Below, one piece after another: positions 1 to 9,400 of a stretch of DNA of 64,000 bases. The notes under the pieces were generated by a model, which was not told where the DNA came from, searched no databases, and saw only the letters and a list, made by a program, of their open reading frames with translations. Positions within the stretch are counted from its first letter, which is position 1, and each line of letters starts with the position of its first letter. The stretch covers positions 1-64,000 of the forward strand of contig CAZNPH010000014.1 of the NCBI GenBank assembly GCA_964574985.1, given 5' to 3'. Position numbers and translations under genes: made by a program. The DNA is from CAZNPH01 sp964574985. GTDB lineage: Bacteria; Bacteroidota; Bacteroidia; Bacteroidales; SM23-62.

Positions 1-28
1 CATAGAAGCGAATATTTAAAAATCATTT

Positions 29-42
29 CAGGGAGTACCCTG
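29..42. promoter_or_regulatory. Inverted repeat upstream of the RND efflux operon
   Basis: CAGGG-AGTA-CCCTG forms two 5-base arms around a 4-base spacer, about 100 bases before the adaptor gene. Such a dyad could be an operator for a local repressor, as is common for RND pumps, but no regulator gene is visible in the window. The reading is weak because the arms are short. Confidence 0.2.
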
Positions 43-72
43 GTAAATAGTTACTAACCATTCATAAATAAA

Positions 73-147
73 ATGACTAGAAAAAAACCGGTTGAGGACA
101 TTAAAAAATTTACTAATATTACAAGATTTCCAATATTACCCGTATGA
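73..147 (+). CDS. Possible 24-residue leader peptide overlapping the adaptor start
   Basis: A small ATG-initiated frame of 24 codons (starts MTRKKPVEDI, rich in Lys and Ile) ends in a TGA that overlaps the ATG of the following RND adaptor gene in an ATGA arrangement. Such an overlap permits translational coupling. The frame has no recognisable family and could be chance or the remains of an upstream gene. It is recorded only because of the exact stop/start overlap. Confidence 0.2.
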   Translation: MTRKKPVEDIKKFTNITRFPILPV

Positions 148-1346
148 GAAGAATTGACCGAAGGATCGTCATCATTTCCGCCCTGATCTTTATCATTGCT
201 TTGGCCTACGGGATCATGAAATTCCTGATCGCCCAGAAGCAGGAACCCTTCCGGAGGCCACCCCCGGAAGTCAGGCGGTATGTGCGTACCGAGCAGGTCA
301 GTTACAGCACCATTGTTTCCCCGGTATCGGCACCGGGCAGATTGTCCTCGGTGGCCGGGATCGACCTGGTCGCGGAAGCTTCCGGCAAGATATTGACCGG
401 GGAGGTTCCCCTGAAAAAAGGAGCCGGTTTCCACAAGGGGGATGTGCTGTTTGTCATTTACCCGGATGAAGTCGCACTGGCCCTCAAGGCACGGAAAAGC
501 CAGTTTTTGAATTTGCTGGCCAACATCCTTCCTGACCTGGCAGTAGACTTTCCCGGGCATGAACCCGTTTTCCGGGATTTCTTCAACAGCATAAACCTCG
601 AACAGCGATTACCCGAATTCCCCGGCAGCCGGGATGACAAGCTTCGTGTTTTTCTGGCCACCCGCAACATCCCTGGTGAATATTACAGCATCCAGAAAGA
701 TGAATTGCAGCTGGGCCGGCATACGGTCAGGGCTCCTTTCAGGGGTACCTACCCGGATGTCTACCTTGAAGCCGGATCATATACCAACACGGGCGGCCGG
801 GTGGCTTTCGCCATACAGACCAGCGAACTGGAAGCGGAGGTTCCCCTGGAACGTTTCGATGCCGCCTGGGTAAAGATCGGGGACCGGGTTACCCTGACCA
901 GCGACCGGAGGGCAGTCAGCCGGACCGGAAAGGTGGTCAGAAAGAGCCGGTTCGTGGATCCCGAAACACAATCCCAGAGCATTTTCGTACGGATCATAAC
1001 CGGAGAAAAACTGCAGCTTCTGGCTGGGGAATACATCCATGCGGAATTTCCCGGCTTTCCCATCGAAGGGGTCATGGAAATGCCCAGGAACGCCGTATTC
1101 AACACCAATGAAGTATTCATTGTGGTCAATGACAGATTGCAGAAAAGGATCATCAACATCGTGAAATACAACGAAAGAACCCTGTTGTTTAACGGACTCA
1201 ATGAGGGGGATGTGCTGGTGGTACAACAGCTGATCAATGTGCAGGAAGGCACACTGGTCACCACCTCCGCTGAACAATCCGAGAAACCCGGAACTTCCGG
1301 CGGAAAGCCCGAATCACCTCCCGGAAAATCCCGGAAAAAGAAATAA
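144..1346 (+). CDS. RND efflux periplasmic adaptor (membrane fusion protein)
   Basis: This 400-residue protein should be the periplasmic adaptor linking the RND pump encoded next to an outer-membrane channel. An N-terminal hydrophobic anchor covers about residues 8-28 with Arg-rich flanks on its cytoplasmic side. A lipoyl-like beta region lies around residues 60-110 (GRLSSVAGIDLVAEASGKI) and a beta-barrel/membrane-proximal region around 230-330. The segment between the lipoyl halves is short, so the alpha-helical hairpin seems reduced compared with AcrA. The C-terminus is a Pro/Lys-rich tail. It is first in an operon: the pump gene follows after 15 bases and the channel 18 bases after that. 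Family membership rests on domain pattern and neighbours; the substrate cannot be inferred. Confidence 0.85.
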   Translation: MRRIDRRIVIISALIFIIALAYGIMKFLIAQKQEPFRRPPPEVRRYVRTEQVSYSTIVSPVSAPGRLSSVAGIDLVAEASGKILTGEVPLKKGAGFHKGDVLFVIYPDEVALALKARKSQFLNLLANILPDLAVDFPGHEPVFRDFFNSINLEQRLPEFPGSRDDKLRVFLATRNIPGEYYSIQKDELQLGRHTVRAPFRGTYPDVYLEAGSYTNTGGRVAFAIQTSELEAEVPLERFDAAWVKIGDRVTLTSDRRAVSRTGKVVRKSRFVDPETQSQSIFVRIITGEKLQLLAGEYIHAEFPGFPIEGVMEMPRNAVFNTNEVFIVVNDRLQKRIINIVKYNERTLLFNGLNEGDVLVVQQLINVQEGTLVTTSAEQSEKPGTSGGKPESPPGKSRKKK

Positions 1347-1361
1347 ACCGTTCTGGAAGCC

Positions 1362-4300
1362 ATGAAGAGGATCATTGAAAGATTCGTGGAATATCCCATT
1401 TATGCCAACCTGATAATTGCTTTTGTGATCCTGGCCGGTGGTATCAGTTTCCTTTCCATGAACAAGGCCTTTTTCCCGGAACGGGAAAGCAGAATAATCA
1501 CCATCTCGGTTTTTTATCCCGGGGCCTCTCCCGTGGAAATGGAAGAAGGTGTCACCTCCAGGATCGAAGAAGCCATTCGCGGACTGGTGGGGATCAAGGA
1601 GATCAATTCCACATCGGTGGAAAACCGTTCATCGGTCATGGTGGAAACCACCGGGGAATATCCCATCGATGAAGTGCTGATCGAAGTCAAGAACGCCGTG
1701 GACGGCATATCTTCCCTGCCATCTGCCGCGGAACGGCCCATCGTGGCCAAAAGAAGGTCACGTGCCTCGGCACTGTACATGGCCCTGACCCCCGTGGAAG
1801 GTGCGGAAGTGAATCTGATGAGTCTCAAGGAACATGCCCAGCGGATCGAAGAGGATTTTTTCAATTCCGGTGTCATGAGCCAGATCGACCTCAGGGGATA
1901 CCCCCAGCCGGAGATCTCCGTGGAAGTAAAAGAAGAAGAACTGCTGCGCCATAATCTCACTTTCGATGATATCATACGTGCCATCCAGCAAAACAATCAG
2001 GATGTTTCCGGGGGTGAGATCAAATCGGAAGATGAAGAACTGCTGATCAGGCTCCGTTCGAGAAGCACCGACCCCAACAAGATCGGCAGCATCATTCTAC
2101 GGGGCAATGCGGAAGGCGGATATCTCCACATACGGGACGTGGCGGAAGTGAAAAAGAAATTTGCCGACACCCCTTATGAATCCTGGGTCAACGGAAGGAC
2201 TTCGGTCACCATCCGGGTGGAAAAGCTGCCCGAAGAGGACCTGGAGGAAATCACCGACTTCGCCAGGGATTACATGGAGGAATTCAACTCGAAAAACCAC
2301 GGGGTACAGCTGACCATGTCCCGGGCATTCCTGGATATCCTGAAAAGCCGGCTGGATCTTCTGACCAAGAACGGGTTGATCGGACTCACCCTGGTGATCA
2401 TCTCCCTTACCATGTTCCTCAACATCGGCCTTTCCCTGTGGGTGTCATGGGGAATTCCCTTCAGTTTTCTCGCCATGTTCATCCTGGCCTATCTGCAGGG
2501 GATCACCATCAACATGATGTCTCTTTTCGGGATGATCCTGGTCATCGGGATACTGGTGGACGACGGGATCGTGATCGCAGAGAACATATTTGTGCATTTC
2601 GAAATGGGGAAGAAACCAATGAAAGCGGCGGTGGACGGAACCATGGAAGTCCTGCCCGCAGTCTTCACCTCGGTAACCACCACCATCGTTGCCTTCATGC
2701 CCCTGCTCTTTTTAAGCGGCACCCGGATGGAAATGATGCAGGATATGGCCATTGTGGTCATAGCCAGTCTGGCCTTTTCCCTTTTGGAAGCTTTTTTTGT
2801 GCTCCCGGCTCATCTGGGAAGCGAGAGGATATTGCACCGCCGCAGCCTGGAAAACAAAACCCGGGGGATCAAGAAATATTTTGAGCGTTTCATCGTATGG
2901 CTCCGCGAGGATATCTACCATTATATGCTTTTGTGGCTGATCCGCTGGAGGCATGCGGTTATCGGTATTCCCATTGCATTGATCATGATCACGGCCGGAC
3001 TCTACCTGGGGGGGCACATAAAGAGCACCTTTTTCCCCATGGTTGATTTCGACAGTTTCGAGATCAACGTGGCTTTTACCCCGGGAGACGGGGAAAAACA
3101 AACCAAGGATTTCCTCCGCAGATTTGAAAAGGCCATCTGGAAGGTCAACGATCAATACGTCAAGGAACTCGGGCTGGAAAGTGACCTGATCGAACGGGTG
3201 CAGACCACGGTGGGCAGTGCTTTCGACCGGCAGGAAAGCGGATCCCATGCGGGAAACATCCGTGTATACCCGGTGAACCTGGAAGGATTGCCCCTGACCG
3301 GGCACGACATTTCCAACCGGGTCCGCAGGCAGATAGGACAGGTTCCGGAGGCCAACAAGTTCACGGTTGCCGGGCGGAACCGCTGGGGTTCCCCGGTTTC
3401 GATCGGACTCATGTCGAGGAACCTGAAAGAGCTTGAGGAAGCCAAAAATCACCTGATGGGCCGGCTAACCGAACTGCCCCAGATAAAGGACATCACCGAG
3501 AACGTGGCCCTGGGGAAACAGGAGGTCAGACTGGACCTCAAGCCCAAGGCCTATTTCCTGGGACTGGACGAGAACACCATTGCCCGGCAGGTAAGGCAGG
3601 GGTTTTACGGCGGACAGGCACAGCGTCTGCAGGAAGGACGGGACGAATTGCGGGTATGGGTCAGGTATCCCAAATCAGGCCGGCTGACCCTGGGACAAAT
3701 GGAGAAGATGAAGATCAAAACCCCCTCCGGGGAATACCCGCTGATCGAACTGGCCGGTTACCATCTGGAAAGGGGGCCTGTAGCCATCAACCGTTTCAAC
3801 GGATCCCGGGAGATCAGGGTGGAGGCCGAGACGGTCGACCCCTTTGCTTCCGTTCCCGAGATACTTGAACAGATCGAACACCAGATCATGCCCGATGTGG
3901 AAGCACGTTTTGCAGGCATTCGCTATATCTACCAGGGACAGCAGAAATACAGCAACGAGGCACTGGACAAAATTTATAAATATTTTACGGTGGCCTTTAT
4001 TTTCATCATCTTTATGATCATCCTCCATTTCAGAAGCTTCACCCATACGGCCATCATCCTGCTGATGATCCCCCTGTCCATGCTGGGAGTAATCTGGGGG
4101 CACGGGATTCACAACAGACCCCTTTCCCTGATGAGCCTTTGGGGAATGGTGGCCCTGACCGGGGTGATCGTGAACGATGCGATCGTTTTCCTGACCAAGT
4201 TCAACGGGATACTCAGGGAAGGGAAAAAAGTTGAAGATGCCGTACTGAAAGCGGGAAAGATTCGTCTGAGGCCGATCATCCTCACCTCCATAACCACCAC

Positions 4301-4574
4301 CGTGGGTCTCTTCCCCATTATTCTGGAAAAAAGCGTGCAGGCACAGTTCCTTATCCCCATGGCCATCAGTCTGGCCTACGGCGTGGCCATCGGAACCATC
4401 TTCATCCTGATCTTCTTTCCTGTTCTGATCATGCTGCTCAACGATATCAGTGTATACCTGGAATTCCTGTGGACGGGCACCAGACCGGCCAGGGAAGATG
4501 TGGAAACAGCCGTGGTGCTTCAGAAAAGAAGAAAAGAATATGAAAACAACCGTTCCGGGAACGAAAATACCTGA
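1362..4574 (+). CDS. RND family efflux transporter permease (AcrB/HAE1-like)
   Basis: This 1070-residue inner-membrane pump has the standard RND plan: one membrane helix near residues 12-32, a large periplasmic loop, helices between about 335 and 490, a second periplasmic loop and a final helix set from about 870 to 1040. The TM4 sequence GILVDDGIVIAEN near residue 396 carries the Asp-Asp pair of the proton relay. The opposing TM10 segment reads GVIVNDAIVF. It would exchange protons for an exported hydrophobic compound, working with the adaptor and TolC-like proteins encoded on either side. Length fits the family. Substrate specificity (drug, bile or endogenous metabolite) cannot be read from the sequence. 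Confidence 0.93.
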   Translation: MKRIIERFVEYPIYANLIIAFVILAGGISFLSMNKAFFPERESRIITISVFYPGASPVEMEEGVTSRIEEAIRGLVGIKEINSTSVENRSSVMVETTGEYPIDEVLIEVKNAVDGISSLPSAAERPIVAKRRSRASALYMALTPVEGAEVNLMSLKEHAQRIEEDFFNSGVMSQIDLRGYPQPEISVEVKEEELLRHNLTFDDIIRAIQQNNQDVSGGEIKSEDEELLIRLRSRSTDPNKIGSIILRGNAEGGYLHIRDVAEVKKKFADTPYESWVNGRTSVTIRVEKLPEEDLEEITDFARDYMEEFNSKNHGVQLTMSRAFLDILKSRLDLLTKNGLIGLTLVIISLTMFLNIGLSLWVSWGIPFSFLAMFILAYLQGITINMMSLFGMILVIGILVDDGIVIAENIFVHFEMGKKPMKAAVDGTMEVLPAVFTSVTTTIVAFMPLLFLSGTRMEMMQDMAIVVIASLAFSLLEAFFVLPAHLGSERILHRRSLENKTRGIKKYFERFIVWLREDIYHYMLLWLIRWRHAVIGIPIALIMITAGLYLGGHIKSTFFPMVDFDSFEINVAFTPGDGEKQTKDFLRRFEKAIWKVNDQYVKELGLESDLIERVQTTVGSAFDRQESGSHAGNIRVYPVNLEGLPLTGHDISNRVRRQIGQVPEANKFTVAGRNRWGSPVSIGLMSRNLKELEEAKNHLMGRLTELPQIKDITENVALGKQEVRLDLKPKAYFLGLDENTIARQVRQGFYGGQAQRLQEGRDELRVWVRYPKSGRLTLGQMEKMKIKTPSGEYPLIELAGYHLERGPVAINRFNGSREIRVEAETVDPFASVPEILEQIEHQIMPDVEARFAGIRYIYQGQQKYSNEALDKIYKYFTVAFIFIIFMIILHFRSFTHTAIILLMIPLSMLGVIWGHGIHNRPLSLMSLWGMVALTGVIVNDAIVFLTKFNGILREGKKVEDAVLKAGKIRLRPIILTSITTTVGLFPIILEKSVQAQFLIPMAISLAYGVAIGTIFILIFFPVLIMLLNDISVYLEFLWTGTRPAREDVETAVVLQKRRKEYENNRSGNENT

Positions 4575-4592
4575 ACGGAAAGCTTACGGAAA

Positions 4593-5888
4593 ATGAAAAC
4601 ATATATTCTGATCGCACTCCTGCTTGCCCTGCTTGCCGGAACATCCGCACAGGACACCCTGCTTACCTTGTCGGACGCCTTGTCCGGGGCCCTGGACAAC
4701 AATTACGGCATACGGGTCTCCGAATACGAAACGGAGATTGCCGCTATCAACAATCACTGGGGCAATGCCGGGCGGTATCCGACGGTATTCTTCAATGCCT
4801 CCTCCTCCACGGGCATCGACGTTAATGATCCGGACAAAACGGTAAGCAACCGGGTGGTGGGCGGACTCGGGGCGAGATGGACCATTTTTGACGGATTCAG
4901 GGTGAACATTACCAAGGACAAGCTGGAACAGCTCGAAGACCTTTCACAGGGTCAGGCAGCGGTGGTCATTGAAAATGCCATTCAGGATATCATCCTGGGC
5001 TATTATCTTGTGCTGCTGCAAATGGAAAAGCTGAAAGTGTTCGAAAAAGTGATGAATCTTTCGGCAGACCGATATACGTATGAGCAGCAAAAGCATGAGC
5101 TGGGAGGGATCGCCACCTACCGGCTGTTGCAGGCACAAAACGTCTACCTGAGCGACAAGGCATCCCACATGAACCAGGAAGTACTGGTCAGGCAATCGGT
5201 CAGGAACCTGAATTTTCTCATGGGAGAAGAACCGGGCAGGCAATGGGTGTATACCGAAGTCTTTGAAACCGATACGGTTGCTTACGATGAAGAAGACCTG
5301 CTGGCCAAAATGCTGGAGAACAACCAGAACCTCAGGAACCAGTATGCTTATCTGATGCTCCAGGAAAATGAGATCAAACTCAAAAAAAGTGCCCTCTATC
5401 CTTCCCTGACCATGTCAGCGGGCATAGACAACACTTTCTCCCAGATCATCCGAAAAGGATCGGATCCGGTAAACAATACCGGCATCGAACCCTACGGCGG
5501 AATCTCCCTTTCCTTTGACCTTTTCACCGGCGGCACCCGCAAACGTGCCGTGGAAGTGGCCCGGGTCTCCCGTGACGTTTTACAGACCGGGAGGGAGGAA
5601 ATGAAACACAGTCTGACCAACCAGCTGATGAACGAACTGGATTTTTACAACCTCCGTATACAACTGCTGGTGGTCAACGAGGAAAGTCTGAAAGCTGCAA
5701 ACCTCAACCTGCAGATCGCCGAAGAAAAATTCCGTACCGGAGTGATCAACTCCTTCAATTACCGCGACATACAATTGATCTATCTGAATGCTGCCATCCA
5801 AAAGCTTCAGTCGGTATACAACCTGATCGACTCCAGGGCAGTGCTGACCCGGCTAACAGGAGGATTCCTGTCGGAAAACGAACTATAG
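4593..5888 (+). CDS. TolC-like outer membrane efflux protein
   Basis: This 431-residue protein starts with a clear signal peptide (MKTYILIALLLALLAGTSAQ). It shows the two repeated helical segments of the outer-membrane efflux (OEP) family, with the typical opening LTLSDALSGALDNNYGI and a C-terminal region of Leu/Ala/Gln-rich helices. It should form the outer-membrane duct of the tripartite pump encoded just upstream, in the same operon with an 18-base gap. Its stop overlaps by 6 bases, tail to tail, with the convergent DUF1080 gene, so little room remains for a separate terminator between them. Confidence 0.9.
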   Translation: MKTYILIALLLALLAGTSAQDTLLTLSDALSGALDNNYGIRVSEYETEIAAINNHWGNAGRYPTVFFNASSSTGIDVNDPDKTVSNRVVGGLGARWTIFDGFRVNITKDKLEQLEDLSQGQAAVVIENAIQDIILGYYLVLLQMEKLKVFEKVMNLSADRYTYEQQKHELGGIATYRLLQAQNVYLSDKASHMNQEVLVRQSVRNLNFLMGEEPGRQWVYTEVFETDTVAYDEEDLLAKMLENNQNLRNQYAYLMLQENEIKLKKSALYPSLTMSAGIDNTFSQIIRKGSDPVNNTGIEPYGGISLSFDLFTGGTRKRAVEVARVSRDVLQTGREEMKHSLTNQLMNELDFYNLRIQLLVVNEESLKAANLNLQIAEEKFRTGVINSFNYRDIQLIYLNAAIQKLQSVYNLIDSRAVLTRLTGGFLSENEL

Positions 5889-6632
5889 TTCCCTGATCCG
5901 GATATTCCGGAACCTGATCCTGATCCGGCTGTCTCTGTGTATCTGTAAAGCAATGTGACCTTTCATGCCCACCCGGTACTTTTGGTGGACGGCATCGTTC
6001 AGGATCCCTTCACCATCAAAATCGGCCAGTTCCATTCCGTTGAGCACTACCCGGATATGTGTGCCTACGGCAGTAACCTCCATCTGATTCCATGCAGGGT
6101 CGTCATCGCTGTAGTAAAACTTCATGCCCGGGGGTGCCATGGCCGAATCAACCCATTCTCCTTCCGGTATTTCAGGATACAGGAATCTGCGTGCTCCCCG
6201 GGTTTCATCCCACATCATCCCCGTTCTCCAGGACCCCGGGGGATGGATATCTACCTGCGGTCCGTCCAGCCAAAGTGAATCATCGTCATACCGGCTCCTG
6301 ATCTGCAGGCCTGAATTTCCGGTATTGCCCCTGAAGGCCTGAAATTCCAGTTTGATCACGAAATCATCGAATTCCCCGTCACTCACCAGCCATACATAAT
6401 CGTGTTCCTCCGAATCCATCGAATTGGCTGTGATGACCCCGTCCCTGACCTTCCAGAAATCTTTGGCAACATCTTCCGGCCTGCCTTTGACGGTCCATCC
6501 GCTCAGATCCTTTCCGTTGAAAAGGGATTTCCACTCACCGGCGGTCTCCTGATTTTGTTTCCCACCGCTGCCGTTGCAGGAAATGCAAACCGATGCGGCC
6601 AGGCCCATGGCATAATAAACAGCTTTTCTCAT
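5883..6632 (-). CDS. DUF1080 (3-keto-disaccharide hydrolase family) lipoprotein
   Basis: This 249-residue exported protein has a short signal sequence ending in a Cys (AASVCISC, about residue 19) that suggests a lipoprotein. A DUF1080 concanavalin-like fold follows. Diagnostic phrases are SLFNGKDLSGWTVKG near residue 36, the NSGLQIRSRY strand, and the late strand ADFDGEGILND. DUF1080 proteins are glycan-processing enzymes; some hydrolyse 3-keto sugars produced by Gfo/Idh/MocA oxidoreductases, two of which are encoded elsewhere in this window. It stands alone here, convergent with the efflux operon and divergent from the fpg operon across 243 AT-rich bases without a gene. Confidence 0.85.
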   Translation of the reverse strand: MRKAVYYAMGLAASVCISCNGSGGKQNQETAGEWKSLFNGKDLSGWTVKGRPEDVAKDFWKVRDGVITANSMDSEEHDYVWLVSDGEFDDFVIKLEFQAFRGNTGNSGLQIRSRYDDDSLWLDGPQVDIHPPGSWRTGMMWDETRGARRFLYPEIPEGEWVDSAMAPPGMKFYYSDDDPAWNQMEVTAVGTHIRVVLNGMELADFDGEGILNDAVHQKYRVGMKGHIALQIHRDSRIRIRFRNIRIREL

Positions 6633-6875
6633 ATCTTCTTGTTTTGATGATTACAAAAACCGGACTTCGAAATCGGGCTGTAGATGTTTTTCCTCACATG
6701 ATCTACGCATCCACAACCGCGGGATCACTCCTGATCACTAAAATGTGGCTCAATCGTTTAATTATAAAATAATTAAACCTAAATTTACACATCCCGACCG
6801 GGAAACCGTTTTATTGGAACAGTATATGAAACCGTTTTTAAAAATAAAACAAAAAACATTAAAAACCAGACAATC

Positions 6876-7655
6876 ATGCCCGAACTGCCCGATGTCGAAA
6901 ACTTCAGGAAAACAGCCCAGAAGGCCGGCGGCAAAAAGATCAAAGAGATAAAGAACACCGGGGACCAGTTTTCCGACAAGGAAGTCGGTTCAATGAACGA
7001 GAGGCTGAAAAACAAATGGTTAGAAACAACTTCCCGGAGGGGAAAATATCTCTTCATGCATACCGACGCCGGGGAAACGGTGGTTTGTCATTTCGGAATG
7101 ACCGGCGAAATGGAATATGCCGGTGAGCGGAAGGAACTGCCCCGGTATTCAAAATTGCAATTTGTGCTGGACAACAACCACAGTCTGGTATACATAAGCA
7201 AAAGAAAACTGGGCAAAGTGGAAATTGTCGATGAACTTGAAAAATACATCAGAGAGAATGAAATAGGTCCGGATGCCCTGGACATCGGACCGGATGATTT
7301 CACCGCCTTCATCAAAGGCAAAAATTCCATGCTCAAAAGCGCCCTGATGGACCAGTCTTCCATTTCCGGCATCGGGAATATATATTCCGATGAGATCATG
7401 TTCCAGGCCGGACTCCATCCCGGCATAAAATGCAGCAAACTAAAAGACAAGGACATCCAAAACCTGTATGATACCATGCGGTCGGTCCTGGAAACGACCA
7501 TAGAAAAAGGTGCGAATCCGGAGAATTTTCCTGAAAATTATCTGATTCCCCGCCGCAACGAGGGAGAATCCTGTCCGGTATGCAACGGGGAAATCAAAAT
7601 GATCAAGATATCCGGAAGGGGGACTTATTTTTGTCCGTCCTGCCAGAAAAAATGA
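6876..7655 (+). CDS. mutM: Formamidopyrimidine-DNA glycosylase (Fpg/MutM family)
   Basis: This 259-residue protein begins MPELPDVENF. Pro2 is the Schiff-base nucleophile and Glu3 the acid known from Fpg. SRRGKYLF near residue 53 contains the conserved beta-elimination lysine region. SISGIGNIYSDEI is the helix-two-turn-helix, and the C-terminus carries a four-Cys zinc finger (CPVC...CPSC). It should excise oxidised purines and nick the abasic site. It opens a three-gene operon with PolX (7-base gap) and LigA (7-base gap), so one transcript would supply excision, gap filling and sealing. The start is fixed because Pro2 must follow the initiator Met. Confidence 0.92.
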   Translation: MPELPDVENFRKTAQKAGGKKIKEIKNTGDQFSDKEVGSMNERLKNKWLETTSRRGKYLFMHTDAGETVVCHFGMTGEMEYAGERKELPRYSKLQFVLDNNHSLVYISKRKLGKVEIVDELEKYIRENEIGPDALDIGPDDFTAFIKGKNSMLKSALMDQSSISGIGNIYSDEIMFQAGLHPGIKCSKLKDKDIQNLYDTMRSVLETTIEKGANPENFPENYLIPRRNEGESCPVCNGEIKMIKISGRGTYFCPSCQKK

Positions 7656-7662
7656 CCGGTAT

Positions 7663-9393
7663 ATGCCCATCCACAACAACGACATAGCGAAAATACTGAA
7701 CGAAGTGGCTGATCTGCTGGATATCAAGGATGAAAACCAGTTCCGTGTCAGATCATACCGCAACGCTGCCCGGACCATTGATGACCTCTCAGGGAACATC
7801 ACCGAAATGATGGATTCCGGGAAAGATATTTCCGGGCTGCCCGGCATCGGGAAAAGCATGTTGGAAAAGATCAGGGAGATCGTCAAAACCGGATCCCTCA
7901 AGCAATTGAAAGAACTGAAAAAGGAAATGCCGGGGGAGTTGATCGAACTGATGAAGATCAAGCAGCTGGGTCCGGAACGGATCAAGGCCCTGTATGACGA
8001 ACTCGGAATCAGGTCCCTGAAGGATCTCAAATCAGCTGCAAAAAAGGGAGATATTGCCAAACTTGAGGGATTCGGCGAAAAAACCCAGGAGAATATCCTC
8101 AAGGAAATCGAACGGTTTGAAAAAGAAGGAGGGGAAAAAAGATACAAGTGGAAATATGCCGATGACATCATCCGGCCCCTGGCAAAATATCTGGAGGACC
8201 ATGAGAACACGGACCAGGTGGTTCCCGCGGGAAGTTACCGGAGGAAGAAAGAAACGGTGGGCGATTTGGACATCCTGGTCACCGGCAAAAAAGCGGAAAC
8301 CATCATGGATCATTTTACCGGATATGACGAGGTCAATGAAATAGTGGCCAAAGGGAAAAAGAAAACCAGCGTGGTGCTTCGCTCAGGCATACAGGTGGAT
8401 CTGAGGGCGGTGGCCAAATCCAGTTACGGTGCAGCCATGCTTTATTTCACCGGATCCAAAGCCCACAACATCAAACTCAGGAAAATGGCCATCGATAAAG
8501 AGCTTAAGATAAATGAATACGGCATTTTTCACAAGAAAGACAAAAAGGTTGCCGGAAAGACCGAACAGGAAATGTACAAAAAGATCGGAATCAAATACAT
8601 AGAACCGGAACTGAGGGAAGACCGCGGAGAGATCGAAGCATCCCAAAAAAGCAAATTGCCCGGGCTTGTACGCCTTGAGGACATCCGCGGAGACCTGCAC
8701 ACCCATACCAATTACACGGACGGCAAAAAAAGCCTTCGGGAAATGGTTGAAGCGGCAGCAGACAGAGGGTATGAATACTATGCAGTGAGTGATCACTCCA
8801 AACGGGTAAGTGTTGCCGGCGGACTGGACCAGAAAGGGCTTGCCCGCCAGATCAAAGAGATCGACAAACTGAACAAGGAAATAAAAAACCTGCGGATACT
8901 GAAATCCATCGAAGTGGATATCCTGGAGGACGGATCGCTGGACTTGCCCGATGATATACTGAAAGAACTTGATCTGGTGGTATGTTCTGTTCATTACAAC
9001 ATCAACCTTCCGGAAAAAAAACAAACCGAACGGGTGATCAGGGCCATGGACAATCCATATTTCAATATTTTTGCCCATCCTTCGGGACGGCTTATCGGGG
9101 AGCGCGAACCCTACCGGATCGATCTGGAAAAGATCATGGAAGCGGCAAAAGACCGTGGCTGCTATCTTGAGATCAATGCATACCCCGACCGCCTGGACCT
9201 GGATGACGTACATGCCCGGACAGCAAAGGAAATGGGGCTGAAACTGGCCATTTCCACTGATGCCCATTCCATTGACAACCTGAATTATATTGAATACGGG
9301 GTGGGCCAGGCCCGGCGCGGATGGCTGGGAAAGGACGACATCCTGAATACACGGCCCTGGAATGAACTGAAAAAATTGTTAAAAAGAAAATAA
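7663..9393 (+). CDS. polX: DNA polymerase X with PHP 3'-5' exonuclease domain (PolX)
   Basis: This 576-residue protein combines an N-terminal helix-hairpin-helix 8-kDa-like region (about 1-160), a Pol beta-type nucleotidyltransferase core and a C-terminal PHP phosphoesterase. The metal-binding Asp pair sits in VGDLDILVTG near residue 205, with the third Asp in IQVDLRAV. The PHP domain from about residue 340 shows GDLHTHTNYTDG, DHSKR, HPSGR and STDAHS, which are the His/Asp ligands of the trinuclear metal site. It would fill short gaps left after Fpg action and proofread or clean 3' ends. It lies between fpg and ligA in one operon. Length matches bacterial PolX. Confidence 0.93.
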   Translation: MPIHNNDIAKILNEVADLLDIKDENQFRVRSYRNAARTIDDLSGNITEMMDSGKDISGLPGIGKSMLEKIREIVKTGSLKQLKELKKEMPGELIELMKIKQLGPERIKALYDELGIRSLKDLKSAAKKGDIAKLEGFGEKTQENILKEIERFEKEGGEKRYKWKYADDIIRPLAKYLEDHENTDQVVPAGSYRRKKETVGDLDILVTGKKAETIMDHFTGYDEVNEIVAKGKKKTSVVLRSGIQVDLRAVAKSSYGAAMLYFTGSKAHNIKLRKMAIDKELKINEYGIFHKKDKKVAGKTEQEMYKKIGIKYIEPELREDRGEIEASQKSKLPGLVRLEDIRGDLHTHTNYTDGKKSLREMVEAAADRGYEYYAVSDHSKRVSVAGGLDQKGLARQIKEIDKLNKEIKNLRILKSIEVDILEDGSLDLPDDILKELDLVVCSVHYNINLPEKKQTERVIRAMDNPYFNIFAHPSGRLIGEREPYRIDLEKIMEAAKDRGCYLEINAYPDRLDLDDVHARTAKEMGLKLAISTDAHSIDNLNYIEYGVGQARRGWLGKDDILNTRPWNELKKLLKRK

Positions 9394-9400
9394 CCGACCC

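Noticed and set aside
54..560. A 168-codon leftward frame over the start of the RND adaptor gene
   Set aside because: It overlaps the anchored adaptor gene entirely and has shadow-like composition.
8383..9267. A 294-codon frame antisense to polX
   Set aside because: It lies wholly within the PHP domain coding sequence of PolX and encodes an aromatic-rich, domain-free sequence typical of an antisense shadow.
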